A DNA stretch of 64,000 nt from Verrucomicrobium sp. (lineage in GTDB: Bacteria > Verrucomicrobiota > Verrucomicrobiia > Methylacidiphilales > UBA1321). The translations under genes and the position numbers were made by a program. The DNA lies in assembly GCA_017849585.1 (NCBI GenBank), contig JAFIGT010000003.1:248001-312000 (forward strand), written 5' to 3'. Each line of letters begins with the position of its first letter. Position 1 is the first letter of the stretch. A model generated the notes under the pieces. It searched no databases. It worked only from the letters and a program-made list of their open reading frames with translations, and had not been told where the DNA came from. Of the stretch, positions 34,838 to 44,433 are shown piece after piece.

Positions 34838-35922
34838 TAGGTGGTGAGACTGCGTGCGGGTTTGTCGACTGGGGGAGCCGTGGCCTTGGTCACAGGCCGT
34901 GTCTTTTGTTTGCGCAGCGTTTTCCCGGGCGTCCATTCGCTTTCGATGAGCGTGCAACTAGGAATAACGGGTACGCCCGTTTCGCCGCGTTGAATCATGC
35001 CCACGAGCAAATCGACGGCACGTTTTCCGATGGCAATGTCGTTCTGGTTTAATCCGGAGATGTGTTTGACGTCGATATCCACGTCGAGACTGGCAAAGCC
35101 GAAATCGCGTGGAATTTTATAGCCCAGATCGGTGAGTTTTTTCAGTACGTAATCGTAGGATATGATTACATCAGGACGCTGCTGCTTAATCCAGTTATCG
35201 AACAAGGGAAGATCATGGCCGGGATTGAAAAGGGGGGGGATGTATTCGAGCTGGGGATAGGTCCAGAAGGCGAGCGCAAAGCTGGCCATGAGCCCGCTTT
35301 CCACGTTCTGGTCCCACTGCTGTTCATTATAAAAACCAATGCGGCGGTAACCGAGTTGCACGAGATTCGAGATCATCACCTTCATGGTATGAAAGTGATG
35401 ATTGGTGATGACATTGAGTACCGACGGCTGCATCGAGTAGCCGAAGGCGATGGCCGAAAATCCGGTGAAATTGAAGTGTAGCGTGGCGAATGGGCGCGGT
35501 TGAGGCGCCATGAGTAATCCCTGTACGTTGCGGGCTTTGAGAATGCGGGCCATTTTATCCGGTGTCATGCCCGGCTCGCGCAACCAGAATTCCTCCACGA
35601 GATAGCCGAGTTCCTGCGCGCGCTCAGTTGCCGCGTTAAAGTAGCGGCGGAATGTCGTGTTCTTGGTAAGCGCTCGTTGGTCGGGCCAGTTATTGATCCA
35701 GGCGAGGACGGATTGAAAGTGGGGGGTACGCTTGGTTTGGCGATAGACCATCAGCGCCGCTACCATTGGATCGGGTTTGTAACCCATTTCCCGGGCTATT
35801 TGTTGTACGCGTTTTCGGGTCTCCAGTTTCAGGCGGTTACTGTCCCGGAGACAAAGCGCAACGGTGGTGAAATGGAGGCCGGTCACCTTGGCGATATCGC
35901 GAATGGTGACTCGTGTTTTCAT
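34837..35922 (-). CDS. LacI-family transcriptional regulator
   Basis: A LacI helix-turn-helix at residues 4-25 (VTIRDIAKVTGLHFTTVALCL) and hinge (TRKRVQQIAREMGYKPD) precede a periplasmic-binding-protein-like effector domain (about 65-330; RPDVIISYDYVLKKL, IPRDFGFASLD). The recognition helix is unusual, with Phe-Thr-Thr-Val-Ala-Leu where many members have Ser-x-Ser-Thr-Val-Ser. A basic tail of about 30 residues ends the protein. The gene is next to the lyase at 36055 and has a CTACAATTA element 73 bp upstream. I infer that it controls the lyase/pseudopilin/transporter regulon and itself. Confidence 0.9.
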   Translation of the reverse strand: MKTRVTIRDIAKVTGLHFTTVALCLRDSNRLKLETRKRVQQIAREMGYKPDPMVAALMVYRQTKRTPHFQSVLAWINNWPDQRALTKNTTFRRYFNAATERAQELGYLVEEFWLREPGMTPDKMARILKARNVQGLLMAPQPRPFATLHFNFTGFSAIAFGYSMQPSVLNVITNHHFHTMKVMISNLVQLGYRRIGFYNEQQWDQNVESGLMASFALAFWTYPQLEYIPPLFNPGHDLPLFDNWIKQQRPDVIISYDYVLKKLTDLGYKIPRDFGFASLDVDIDVKHISGLNQNDIAIGKRAVDLLVGMIQRGETGVPVIPSCTLIESEWTPGKTLRKQKTRPVTKATAPPVDKPARSLTT

Positions 35923-35994
35923 GAGATGACAGAGGAAAATTTCACAGGGATCATCGCGAATCTACTGTATGAACAGCGTAGCGTTCGCGGTGAA

Positions 35995-36008
35995 AATCTA
36001 CAATTATA
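35995..36008 (+). promoter_or_regulatory. CTACAATTA element, copy B (before the LacI-type gene)
   Basis: AATCTACAATTATA, about 73 bp from the regulator start. It is reversed relative to its gene, unlike copies A, C, D and E, which argues for an operator rather than a -10 box. Confidence 0.55.
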
Positions 36009-36024
36009 AATTCGAGTCGGATTA

Positions 36025-36045
36025 GCGCCAACGGAGGATTGGCGC
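36025..36045. repeat. GCGCCAA-N7-TTGGCGC inverted repeat
   Basis: Perfect 7-bp arms with a 7-base spacer, between the start of the regulator (35922) and the end of the lyase (36055). The same core arms CGCCAA/TTGGCG with the same 7-base spacing occur at 44392-44410 before the pseudopilin cassette. There is no T-run, so it is a weak terminator candidate and a better operator candidate. Confidence 0.5.
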
Positions 36046-36054
36046 ATCCAAAGG

Positions 36055-38100
36055 TTATTGCGCCAGGAGCCAGATTTCGTCACTGCTGAGGGCGCGATTA
36101 TAAATGGTGATCTGATCGAGATGACCATTAAGCGATTCGGTCGATGAGGTGGCGTCATTGCGCGCACCAAGTACGAGCGGGTCTGTTCCGGCCTGTATGG
36201 CCGTTAACGCCGCCGTCTTGGCGGTACCATCGGGAGCTCCATTGATATAGAACTGGATGAAAGCTGTTCCATTGGTGAAGCGAACCGTGGCCGCCACGTG
36301 TGTCCAGATTCCCGTTGGCACAGAGGCAGTGCCGATGATTTGGCTTGGCGAAGAGGTCCCCTTTCCGAGGAGAAGACAGAGGGCACCTGTTTCGTTGATG
36401 CGGAGCCGATAACCCGTATTAAAACTTTTGGCAATGAGATTGGGCTTTGTGGTGACGGCGTTGAGCTTGACCCAAGTGGCGAGAGTGAGATCGCCGGTAA
36501 TGCGCAAGCTGCCACTGTCTGGAACGACCACGCGACCGCCGTTTCCATCGAATTGACCGGAATAAGCGCCTTCCGTTGCGTCGGATGAAAATGCGAAGCC
36601 CGCTTTGGCGACTCCATCATTGCCGGAGGCACTCAAGTCGGTCGTCGACTGTTCGCAACTGTAGTAGGCGACGAGGCCGTTCTGCGGCAGCATGCGACGC
36701 GCCGGAAGATTGGCATGAGTCAGGGTTTCCCACGAGATATGATAGTAGCTGGTGGGCCAGATACCCGAGGCGAAGATGCCGCTGGGCGGCTTAATCCGCA
36801 CGGCCTTGGCGGCGCGGACGGCGGTCTGGATCAGGGTCTCGGTATTGGGAAGCTCATAGCCAAGCGTGTTGTGGAGATGGTTGTAAGCGATCTCGTAAGT
36901 CGGGTTGAGTCCATTTCCCGAGGAGATGACGCCACTCTGACTCAGCGCGGCCGGAGCCGGTTGTGACAGGCGCAGTGCCGCATGAAATTCCATCATGGCG
37001 GCCATGCGGGGAGCGTGCGCGCTGTAAAGATCGATCCCTTGATGCCACGCCATTTCTGCGACGTTGATCATCGCGGCAAAGGCGAACTCGGCATGCCCCA
37101 TATCGCGAAAAGTTTCGGCGCAGAGACCGTCCACGTAGGCGGGAACAGGATTGGAAAAGGTGCTGGTCGGAGCTGCCATATACCATTGCTGCTCGACGGT
37201 GTAGATTGTCATCATCGTTTTATCGTCGCCGCGATTTGTGGCAGGATAGGCGGGTGCATTTACCCAGTCATTGGGATCATTTGGCGTTGGGAATAGATCG
37301 GCGTGCATTTGCTGATATTGTGCCGCAGACGGTTCAGTGAGCCAGTAATCGGCTTTGATCGGTTTGACGCCATCTGAAGAGAGATAGATGTAACACGGTA
37401 CATAGCTGATCCAATGATGAAGCGCCTCATAGATCGCCGCGCGATCTCCATTGAAGATGCCAATTCCCAGAAGGGCATTGCAAACGGACAACTCGCGGTT
37501 GCCGTAAGCTTTTCTCTGATGAAGAATCGGCAGAAAGGCGCGGTTAAACATGGCCTGGCATTGCTGGATGCTGCTCTGAGGCCACGCCGGGTAAGTAGTG
37601 CGGAGAAGTTCCGCGGCATTGGAAAAAAGCGAACCAGCCCATGCGGCGGTGAGGTACCAGTTGCTGTTGCCAATATGGGATTGAAGGGTGGATGACCAGG
37701 CATCGATGATCTCGGCGGATTTCTGCGCGTAGGCGGTTTCGCCGGTGAGATACCAGAGCAAAGCCTGAGTGTAGGCCGCATTGGCGTCGGCGAGTTCTTT
37801 CGTCGCATTGCCACTGCCGTCGATCAACGCGGAGGCCGTCGGAGTGTAGGTGGGTTGTGAAAGGGTCGAGGTCTTGAGGATGGCAAGCGCCGTAGTCCAC
37901 GGTTCCTGGCCCGTGGCTATTTTGGCTTTGATGATGTCGAGTTCATCGCGGTTGCAGATGGAGCCGTTGCGACGAATGGACATGTTTTCTACATAGGATT
38001 TAAGTGCTGGCAGCGATTGAGGACCTTCCACTGTGAACGTCGCGAAGGCCCGAGAAACAAGCATCGTCCAGACAAGTAGGGCAACGAGTGATTTAGCCAT
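36055..38100 (-). CDS. Alginate-lyase-family enzyme with C-terminal LamG domain
   Basis: A polysaccharide lyase that would cleave uronic-acid chains by beta-elimination. The signal peptide is 1-20 (LVSRAFA). The alpha/alpha toroid domain (about 40-465) has YGNRELSVCNALLGIGIF (199-216) and AETFRDMGHAEF (328-339, with Arg332 and His336), blocks found also in the paralogue at 45991. Residues 475-681 are a laminin-G/concanavalin domain (GLVAYYSCEQ, then GDLTLATWVKL and LDQITIYNRALS) that probably binds sugar. The start at 38100 begins a proper signal peptide; a TTG eight codons earlier is less likely. Alginate or glucuronan are both possible substrates. Confidence 0.85.
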   Translation of the reverse strand: MAKSLVALLVWTMLVSRAFATFTVEGPQSLPALKSYVENMSIRRNGSICNRDELDIIKAKIATGQEPWTTALAILKTSTLSQPTYTPTASALIDGSGNATKELADANAAYTQALLWYLTGETAYAQKSAEIIDAWSSTLQSHIGNSNWYLTAAWAGSLFSNAAELLRTTYPAWPQSSIQQCQAMFNRAFLPILHQRKAYGNRELSVCNALLGIGIFNGDRAAIYEALHHWISYVPCYIYLSSDGVKPIKADYWLTEPSAAQYQQMHADLFPTPNDPNDWVNAPAYPATNRGDDKTMMTIYTVEQQWYMAAPTSTFSNPVPAYVDGLCAETFRDMGHAEFAFAAMINVAEMAWHQGIDLYSAHAPRMAAMMEFHAALRLSQPAPAALSQSGVISSGNGLNPTYEIAYNHLHNTLGYELPNTETLIQTAVRAAKAVRIKPPSGIFASGIWPTSYYHISWETLTHANLPARRMLPQNGLVAYYSCEQSTTDLSASGNDGVAKAGFAFSSDATEGAYSGQFDGNGGRVVVPDSGSLRITGDLTLATWVKLNAVTTKPNLIAKSFNTGYRLRINETGALCLLLGKGTSSPSQIIGTASVPTGIWTHVAATVRFTNGTAFIQFYINGAPDGTAKTAALTAIQAGTDPLVLGARNDATSSTESLNGHLDQITIYNRALSSDEIWLLAQ

Positions 38101-38165
38101 AATCGGTGATGTCATTGCACGCAATATATGACTTAAATATAATTAATCGCGATAACGCTTAACCG

Positions 38166-38178
38166 CTAATTGTAGATT
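38166..38178 (-). promoter_or_regulatory. CTACAATTA element, copy C (before lyase with LamG)
   Basis: Minus strand AATCTACAATTAG, about 66 bp before the lyase start. Seven bases downstream is GCGTTATC, which also follows copy D. A near-palindrome with a CG centre, TTATCGCGATTAA, overlaps this second block. Confidence 0.6.
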
Positions 38179-38273
38179 GAAACAGGTCGCTCCAATTCGA
38201 GTTTAGATAGGGCGCGAGAACGCAAAGCTTCCTATGATAGGCGAACTCGGCTCGCGTTTACTCGGGAGCCATA

Positions 38274-38897
38274 TTAAGGACGATAGGGCCGCACATTGCC
38301 GGTTACCGGATCAATCTGCACGGTGGCAAAGTTCTTGGGTAATTCGCTATCTGAAGTGAGACTGCTGACGACAGTGACGAACCAATTTTCGCCTGGATCG
38401 AGATTCGTCTGCCCGTCGGGTTTGAACCGGAACGCGAGATATTTATAGCTCGTCCCGACGCCGGGGATCTTGAGATCGCTAGCCGTGGGAGTAAGTGGCT
38501 GCCCGGAGAGAGTAAGAAAGGACGTCTTGCCGGAATCGTCAAGTAGCTTGGTAGCGTTGGGCAGATAGGCAATCGGTGTGATGGCCTGATAGCGATCCTC
38601 TTGCTCGAGATATTGAAAAAGCTGCAGGGCACAGTAGGCCGGTTGGGCGGCGTCACTGGCACGGAATTTGTAGAGACGAACCTCGATGACGCGATTTCGC
38701 GTGAGCGCGTTTTGCCGCGCGAGTGAAAAGTGATCGGCAAGCACCTGGCTGGCCGAATTCAATCTGGAGGCATTGGTGATTTGCTGAAAGGCGGGCACTG
38801 AAATCAGCGTTAGAATGCTGAGGATCGCGATGACAACGAGGAGTTCAATGAGACTGAATCCTTGCGACAGCCGGCGGTGACATAAGCCTGTTCTCAT
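38274..38897 (-). CDS. Verru_Chthon cassette protein D-like pseudopilin
   Basis: N-terminal prepilin site and helix QGFSLIELLVVIAILSILTL (12-31) with Glu at +5, then a GspH-like arrangement with an Ala/Gln-rich long helix (SASQVLADHFSLARQNALTR) and a C-terminal domain ending VTGNVRPYRP. I match it from memory to the smallest class of the four-gene cassette described for Verrucomicrobium and Chthoniobacter. It is the last gene of the cassette and overlaps the 1314-residue protein by 4 bp. Confidence 0.8.
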   Translation of the reverse strand: MRTGLCHRRLSQGFSLIELLVVIAILSILTLISVPAFQQITNASRLNSASQVLADHFSLARQNALTRNRVIEVRLYKFRASDAAQPAYCALQLFQYLEQEDRYQAITPIAYLPNATKLLDDSGKTSFLTLSGQPLTPTASDLKIPGVGTSYKYLAFRFKPDGQTNLDPGENWFVTVVSSLTSDSELPKNFATVQIDPVTGNVRPYRP

Positions 38898-41800
38898 GGT
38901 GTGAAGAGGGAGGAGTTGATGATGCGGAATTGATAATAGGGTTCCAGGGAAGCGGTGCTTGGCGTTGCCGAGTTGGCAAAGTCGGGGATGGTGGTGTCAT
39001 TCAGATCGAGATAGCGCTCAATGACGTAGGAACCACGGAGTTCGCTCTGGATAACATCCTGTCCCTCCCGCCATTCACCTGCAGGGGTGTTATTGGTTTT
39101 CACCAGCGTCTGCACGCGATAGTGCAATCGGTACGTATTTGATTTCGTGGTTAGCTTGGCATAGAGATTGGCATAGGGCCGTTCCCGCGAGTCATCGCCG
39201 GTTAAGGCATGGGCGCGCCAGAAACTTTCCGCGGCATCGTCGCTGGTCCAACTCTCATTTTTGGGGACGAGATAGATGTCACAGATTTCCGAAGCTGCAC
39301 GAAAAATGTTGCCGGAATCGAAACGTGATTTGAACTGCCGTAGCGAGCCATTGGTGTCGCTGAGATTCAAGGCGAAGCGTCCAACGAATCCGGTAGCGGG
39401 ATTCGTGGTTAATTTTTTGTAGATAGCCGCTACTGCTGTAGATGAGGTCACTGCAGAAATCATTTCGGCCTTCATCGCCGCTTGCACTGCCGTGCTGCGC
39501 GTGATGTAGGTGTAGGGAAGAATCTGGTAATTCATGTTAATTTTCCCGGCGGTCGACATCGGTTCGCTGATGGCGTATGGCTCGACAACGGGCATCGAGA
39601 AGAGATCGAGAAAGAGATGGTCTGGCGGCTGATTCGGCTGGCTGGTCCGGCTCTGAGGATGACTTTTCTGCGGGCGAAAAAGTAGCGTCTGGTACGGTAT
39701 GTTGGATTTCACTCCGGTGGGTAGTGAGCCAAACATGCCGGGGGAAGGGAGGATGCGATTAGGACTGAAGAAGGTGGCTCCCGTCGCTGCCCCGAGTTTC
39801 TCGGAGTCGTAGTAAGGCGTCTTTCCGCTGGAAAGTTCGTAAGTATTCCCTTCATCGGGCTTATTGATGTAGGGGCCATCCGGCAGACACCCGAGACCGT
39901 TGTCCCAGTCCCCGGTATACGCGGCCTTGCGCGTCTCCTTGGTATTGGGAACGTTGGGTGTTTTTGATCCGATGTATTGCAACAGCGCATTACCATCCTG
40001 ATCGCCGATTAATCCACCACTAGCCGTGCGCTCCGAGCCAACATACTTGTCCGTGTAATCGCTATCGGAAAAGGTATGCGCGATCTTCGTTGCGATCTCG
40101 GTGTACTTGGGGTGGGGTTCCATGTCGCTGTCAGAACTCACTTCGGCCTTAGCCGCAAGGAGTCGATAGTCTCCCTTTTTCGAAGTCAGAGTGCGCAGCA
40201 CATCGGAGCGCGTGCTCATGGCCGAACCGCCACTCTGCGAGTCGCTCAATTTCCAAGTGGAAGGCGTCTGGTTCGGAATGTTTTTTCCATCGGCGCGGAA
40301 GAGGCAGCCAGTGAGAGGGCCGGAATAATTACCAGGACTTTCCGTGATGCGAGAAATGCGATTATCAAAGCCCCACCATTCATTCGCTATGGAGGTGACC
40401 TCGGTACTGTTTACTCCCCACCAAAGCAGATCGGGTATGGGAAAAGACGTTGAGGGGAATTTGATCTTGTACGTCTGAACGAGAGATCCTCGCGAGCCAT
40501 CGGGTTTGACGGCATAAATGCGCAGAGTGAAGGGGGAACTGTTGCCGACCGCGATTCCGGCCACGATCTTTGCGGCGTCTGCCGTTACCGTAAAGGGATT
40601 GCTGACGTAGGGATAACGGTTCGCATTACTAGGATTGCTCCAACCGTTCACGCGCAAATTGCCCTCAACGAGAGGATCGGCCTTGGAGACAGAGAAGCGG
40701 ACCCCGCCAATGGCACTACCGATCGGCGACATGCCATCGACTATACCGTTGATGAACGGTGTCGTGAGAGTGCCGTTGGAATTAACAAAGGGAAGTTTTC
40801 CGTCGATGGAGATGTTGCCCAAATCGGAGACTTCGATTTCATAATTGGGACTGATGCCATCCCAGCCCGCCGCCGGGCACGACATCTGAAAGACGAGCAT
40901 GGCTTGAAGTCGGCGCTCATTGGTGGTGAGCGCGATGGGGGTGCCATTATACGTGGTGGCGAGTGTTGGATTGGCGGGGAAGTGGGTGCTGTCAGAGGCT
41001 GTGTACGTTGCCATGCCCACAAGTTCTCCACTGGAATTCATTAGTCTGGAGGAAACGGTCAAATTACTGACACTGCGTGCATCATGGGCGGAGTTTGTGG
41101 CCGTGGGCAGGGGACCATTGCCATCGGCAGTGCAGATGAGCAGGAGGCCCACTTCCGAGATGGTCGGGAAGCGACCGAATCCGCGCGTATTTCCAATGAC
41201 AATCGGCGTAACCTGGCCATGTCCCGGCCACATGCCGCTCTGGTTTGGCTTGCTGACGTTTTTGGTGCGCACGGCCGTGAACTGCCGGAAGGAGGAGAGC
41301 GGGGTGGACGAGGAGGCGTTGCCGAGGTTGTCGTCGAAGAGATTCGTGCAGCGGATGTAGTCGAAAATTTCCGTCAGGATCTGATCGCGGTCGGCGGGAT
41401 ACTTGGCGTTAAGCGTACCGCCAAAACCGGGGATCTTCCGGTTGGTGAGATTTTGCAGATAAGCGTAGAGCTGCTTGTTGCGTTGAATGTTGTCGTAATC
41501 ATTTTTTGAATCGTAAGCATCCTGCCGTTGAAAGAAGTAGCGGCGCGGGGTAGTCGATCCGAGCGTCGAGCAAAAGGCGGAGAGACGGTCAAATGGCGTC
41601 GTGTAGGGACTCAGGCTGTTACTGGTATAGTCGGCATGGATAGGCCAGATTGATACCCTCGGCGTGCCGAACAAGGTGACCTCCGGCGAACGACTGTGTG
41701 CGGTGAGGAAGAACTGCGCGAGCTGCAAATTGTCTTGTGTAAAGGCGGTGCTGCCTGCGGCATCCTTTTGTATGGCACGGTCCATATCAAAGATGAAGTC

Positions 41801-42838
41801 ATCGACCGTGGCGTAGAGCCGATCGGCCTTGATCTGGGCGGGAGCTGAAAGGGACGCCGTGGGCACGACGCTTCCTTCCTTGGAGCCGCCATAACTGATG
41901 CGCGGGGAAAGTTTCGCGAGCGATTCCGTATTCAGCCATGGGAAAACGGTGCTGAGGCAAACCGTGGCCGGATGTCCGGGATAGCGTTGATACTCTCCAT
42001 TAGCGGGCTGAAAACGCGCGAAATGCCGATCGGTCATGGGATCGGGCCGCACGCCGGCCACCGTGGTATTGGGATTGGTTCCTTCAAGACGCGGGGTGTC
42101 CCAGAATGTGCCTTCGCTTGCCGTATTGATATTGATTTTGCACGTCTCATCGTCGGTCCAAAAGGCGATGCGACCGACAATCGGATTGGATGTGCTCGCG
42201 CCCGCTATGGTCGCAGTCGTGCCTGAGCCGGTTGGCGCGACAAGCGTTCCATCCCTCAGGACGTAGAGCCAACGTGCCGGCATGGGCACGGGCTGCGTCG
42301 AAGTAGCTCCAGGTGCATTATTGACGCTGTAGCCTACCACGGCATTGGCACCGGTGATTGGGGGAGCGAGGATGGGATAGTTTCTGCCGGAGGGTTGATT
42401 CAAATCAGTGTAGAAGGCCGTTTTCGTGTTCCATCCCGACAAATCGGCCGCTTCAGTTGCTGGATTGACCTGGGTGTCGATCATTTTATCCGACGAATAA
42501 AGCTTGTAGATTTTGGCGAACGACCCCGAATTGTCGAAGGTGCGAATCGCCCCAGGTTGGCTGGCCCATGAGGTCGACGGATTCTCCGTCGTCGCCTGCC
42601 GAATCTGGCTCATCACCATATGGGCCACATTGTCTGCCAGCAGTCGGGCGCTCGCACTTCCAGCAAAAAGCTTTGTTGATTGAAGTTCCGTGCGCGTACG
42701 GCCCAACAGGGAGAGCATCAGGACGGAAATGAGCACGATGCTCCCGAGTACGAGAACAAGCGCCACACCTTTTCGGTTGGAGCGGCGGTTCCGATGGTAA
42801 AAATGCGGTAGAGTCAGCATGGCTTTTATTGCTCCCAT
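38894..42838 (-). CDS. Verru_Chthon cassette protein A-like, giant GspK-like protein
   Basis: A 1314-residue protein with one N-terminal membrane helix after a basic leader (RKGVALVLVLGSIVLISVLM, 23-42). This has the GspK-type form, in which the residue at +5 is not Glu. The rest is extracellular, rich in Asn, Ser, Thr and Pro, with an early block WTDDETCKININTASEGTFWD like the calcium-binding, helix-rich part of GspK-type minor pseudopilins. It is four times longer than GspK. It overlaps the genes on both sides (13 bp with the upstream 340-residue protein, 4 bp with the downstream pseudopilin). It presumably caps or decorates a pseudopilus; nothing more specific can be said. Confidence 0.8.
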   Translation of the reverse strand: MGAIKAMLTLPHFYHRNRRSNRKGVALVLVLGSIVLISVLMLSLLGRTRTELQSTKLFAGSASARLLADNVAHMVMSQIRQATTENPSTSWASQPGAIRTFDNSGSFAKIYKLYSSDKMIDTQVNPATEAADLSGWNTKTAFYTDLNQPSGRNYPILAPPITGANAVVGYSVNNAPGATSTQPVPMPARWLYVLRDGTLVAPTGSGTTATIAGASTSNPIVGRIAFWTDDETCKININTASEGTFWDTPRLEGTNPNTTVAGVRPDPMTDRHFARFQPANGEYQRYPGHPATVCLSTVFPWLNTESLAKLSPRISYGGSKEGSVVPTASLSAPAQIKADRLYATVDDFIFDMDRAIQKDAAGSTAFTQDNLQLAQFFLTAHSRSPEVTLFGTPRVSIWPIHADYTSNSLSPYTTPFDRLSAFCSTLGSTTPRRYFFQRQDAYDSKNDYDNIQRNKQLYAYLQNLTNRKIPGFGGTLNAKYPADRDQILTEIFDYIRCTNLFDDNLGNASSSTPLSSFRQFTAVRTKNVSKPNQSGMWPGHGQVTPIVIGNTRGFGRFPTISEVGLLLICTADGNGPLPTATNSAHDARSVSNLTVSSRLMNSSGELVGMATYTASDSTHFPANPTLATTYNGTPIALTTNERRLQAMLVFQMSCPAAGWDGISPNYEIEVSDLGNISIDGKLPFVNSNGTLTTPFINGIVDGMSPIGSAIGGVRFSVSKADPLVEGNLRVNGWSNPSNANRYPYVSNPFTVTADAAKIVAGIAVGNSSPFTLRIYAVKPDGSRGSLVQTYKIKFPSTSFPIPDLLWWGVNSTEVTSIANEWWGFDNRISRITESPGNYSGPLTGCLFRADGKNIPNQTPSTWKLSDSQSGGSAMSTRSDVLRTLTSKKGDYRLLAAKAEVSSDSDMEPHPKYTEIATKIAHTFSDSDYTDKYVGSERTASGGLIGDQDGNALLQYIGSKTPNVPNTKETRKAAYTGDWDNGLGCLPDGPYINKPDEGNTYELSSGKTPYYDSEKLGAATGATFFSPNRILPSPGMFGSLPTGVKSNIPYQTLLFRPQKSHPQSRTSQPNQPPDHLFLDLFSMPVVEPYAISEPMSTAGKINMNYQILPYTYITRSTAVQAAMKAEMISAVTSSTAVAAIYKKLTTNPATGFVGRFALNLSDTNGSLRQFKSRFDSGNIFRAASEICDIYLVPKNESWTSDDAAESFWRAHALTGDDSRERPYANLYAKLTTKSNTYRLHYRVQTLVKTNNTPAGEWREGQDVIQSELRGSYVIERYLDLNDTTIPDFANSATPSTASLEPYYQFRIINSSLFTP

Positions 42839-43848
42839 TTGGCTCCCTTTAATCCAACCCGTGTCCGGAAAATGCGGTAGTTTACGTGCCTTGCGTTGAG
42901 CGCTTGGGAGACCGTGGCCAAATCCGTCTCAAGTTGTGAGGCGGCCTGAAAAATGGACGCATAATTAAAGCCAAGATCCGGAGCGGTCGTGCTTGTTCCC
43001 TGAATCCGGCTGATGGAAACCTCGTCGACCGCAACGAGCACAACCTCGACCAACGGTGGAAGCTGGTGCATCATCGCCGGTTGCTTGCCGGAGCTCCATG
43101 TGGCGCGGGATTGGTATTCATAATCCGGTGAGATTGTGGAACTGGTGGTGTCGGTATTCAGCTTGGGACAGATTACACACGCGACTATATTCTCCGCCAT
43201 GACGCGCGTTGATTGTCTTGGCAGGCTGATCGGGTCGGTGAACCAAGAGTGATTGGTTGCCTTGTAGATCGAAAGGGATTCCGTCGCCTGTAGAAATTGC
43301 ATCAGCCGATAACGCCAGCGAACCGGAGGCGGATTGAGAATGGATAAAAGAAAGGAAGGGCGTTCGTCCGTGTCATTATAGAATTCCATATAGAATCCAG
43401 CGGCGTTCAAGGTGCTTCGCAGTTTGGCGTAATCAGTGGAATCTTTGGTGTATCCGAGGGGGCATTGGAAAAAAATGGAATGCGTGACTTGGGGGCGCGG
43501 GGACGAGACGAGATTTTTTCCCGTGACGAATTCCAGCTCCGAATGGCGACCATATAAAGCCGGCGCAAACGTGCTGGCGTTGGAGGCTGTACGACGCTGG
43601 TAGGAGCTGTTGTAGTAATCGTAGTAGGTATTGAGCGTGGCCTGACTGATGGCACGTGTCATGGTCTCGAAGGAGGCTCGCGCCGTTTTGAAGGCTTCAA
43701 TTTTGGCTGAAGCGCTCTTCGAGACAACGATCACTTGGTTAGTAATTGCGGTCACCGTCAGCAGGACGAGACTGAGAATCGCCATCGCCACGAGTATTTC
43801 CAACAGCGAGAAGGCGCGACAGGACGTAATGGAACTCGACTGCTTCAT
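42826..43848 (-). CDS. Verru_Chthon cassette protein C-like, GspJ-like pseudopilin
   Basis: Prepilin site and helix RAFSLLEILVAMAILSLVLL (11-30), Glu at +5, followed by 310 residues of globular domain including AFKTARASFETMTRAISQ, the long amphipathic helix typical of GspJ-like minor pseudopilins. It lies 24 bp after the GspI-like gene and overlaps the giant protein by 13 bp. No catalytic motif was seen. Confidence 0.8.
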   Translation of the reverse strand: MKQSSSITSCRAFSLLEILVAMAILSLVLLTVTAITNQVIVVSKSASAKIEAFKTARASFETMTRAISQATLNTYYDYYNSSYQRRTASNASTFAPALYGRHSELEFVTGKNLVSSPRPQVTHSIFFQCPLGYTKDSTDYAKLRSTLNAAGFYMEFYNDTDERPSFLLSILNPPPVRWRYRLMQFLQATESLSIYKATNHSWFTDPISLPRQSTRVMAENIVACVICPKLNTDTTSSTISPDYEYQSRATWSSGKQPAMMHQLPPLVEVVLVAVDEVSISRIQGTSTTAPDLGFNYASIFQAASQLETDLATVSQALNARHVNYRIFRTRVGLKGAKWEQ

Positions 43849-43872
43849 ATGGAAACGAGATTCGATGGTCTC

Positions 43873-44322
43873 TTAACGCCCGTTATCTACAACCCAGACA
43901 TGATAGAAGCGTTTGTCCGACTTTTTGTGGTTATTCAAAACCTGAAAGGTCAATTGTCTGGCGGGGGTGCTGGAGTTGGCCGTGGCCGGCACTTGGCAGG
44001 AACTAATCGACATCGTGACCTGAAACGCCGTGTCCTGGGACGAACTGCCTTGGGGTAGGACTGCACCAACATCATCGTAGGAACGTGGAAAAGTGGAGGA
44101 GAATGTCGCGGTGTTGGTGACATCGCTATAGTTGAGAGTCTGCACTTCACTCGTGAGAGATTGGATGATGAGCGTTTGGGTTGTCAGGTTCATGCTTTCC
44201 CGCACGGAACCGAGCACCATGGGCATTAAGCCCAACAAGGCAACCAGTGAGAACGAGAGCATTCCGATAGCGAGAACCACTTCTACCAGACTGAAACCTC
44301 GTGAGGTGCGGGAAGTATTCAT
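43873..44322 (-). CDS. Verru_Chthon cassette protein B-like, GspI-like pseudopilin
   Basis: A 149-residue pseudopilin with RGFSLVEVVLAIGMLSFSLV (8-27) and a small C-terminal domain. It is the first gene of the cassette, and its upstream region carries the CTACAATTA element (copy D) and the CGCCAA-N7-TTGGCG inverted repeat. The order B-C-A-D is compatible with the known cassettes as far as I remember them; the letter assignments should be treated as tentative. Confidence 0.8.
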   Translation of the reverse strand: MNTSRTSRGFSLVEVVLAIGMLSFSLVALLGLMPMVLGSVRESMNLTTQTLIIQSLTSEVQTLNYSDVTNTATFSSTFPRSYDDVGAVLPQGSSSQDTAFQVTMSISSCQVPATANSSTPARQLTFQVLNNHKKSDKRFYHVWVVDNGR

Positions 44323-44391
44323 GGGAGGAAGCTCAGGGATGATTGCCTGTATAAGTGAGCGCTAAGGAAATATAAGTTGCATTGGAGATAA

Positions 44392-44410
44392 CGCCAAGTG
44401 ACTTTTGGCG
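44392..44410. repeat. CGCCAA-N7-TTGGCG inverted repeat before the pseudopilin cassette
   Basis: Perfect 6-bp arms with the same 7-base spacer as the repeat at 36025-36045. It lies 70-88 bp before the first cassette gene, next to copy D of the CTACAATTA element. Confidence 0.5.
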
Positions 44411-44418
44411 CGGCGAAA

Positions 44419-44433
44419 TTCTAATTGTAGATA
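44419..44433 (-). promoter_or_regulatory. CTACAATTA element, copy D (before the pseudopilin cassette)
   Basis: Minus strand TATCTACAATTAGAA, about 97 bp before the cassette start. It is directly followed on the plus strand by the perfect palindrome AAAGCGCGCTTT (44433-44444). Confidence 0.6.
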
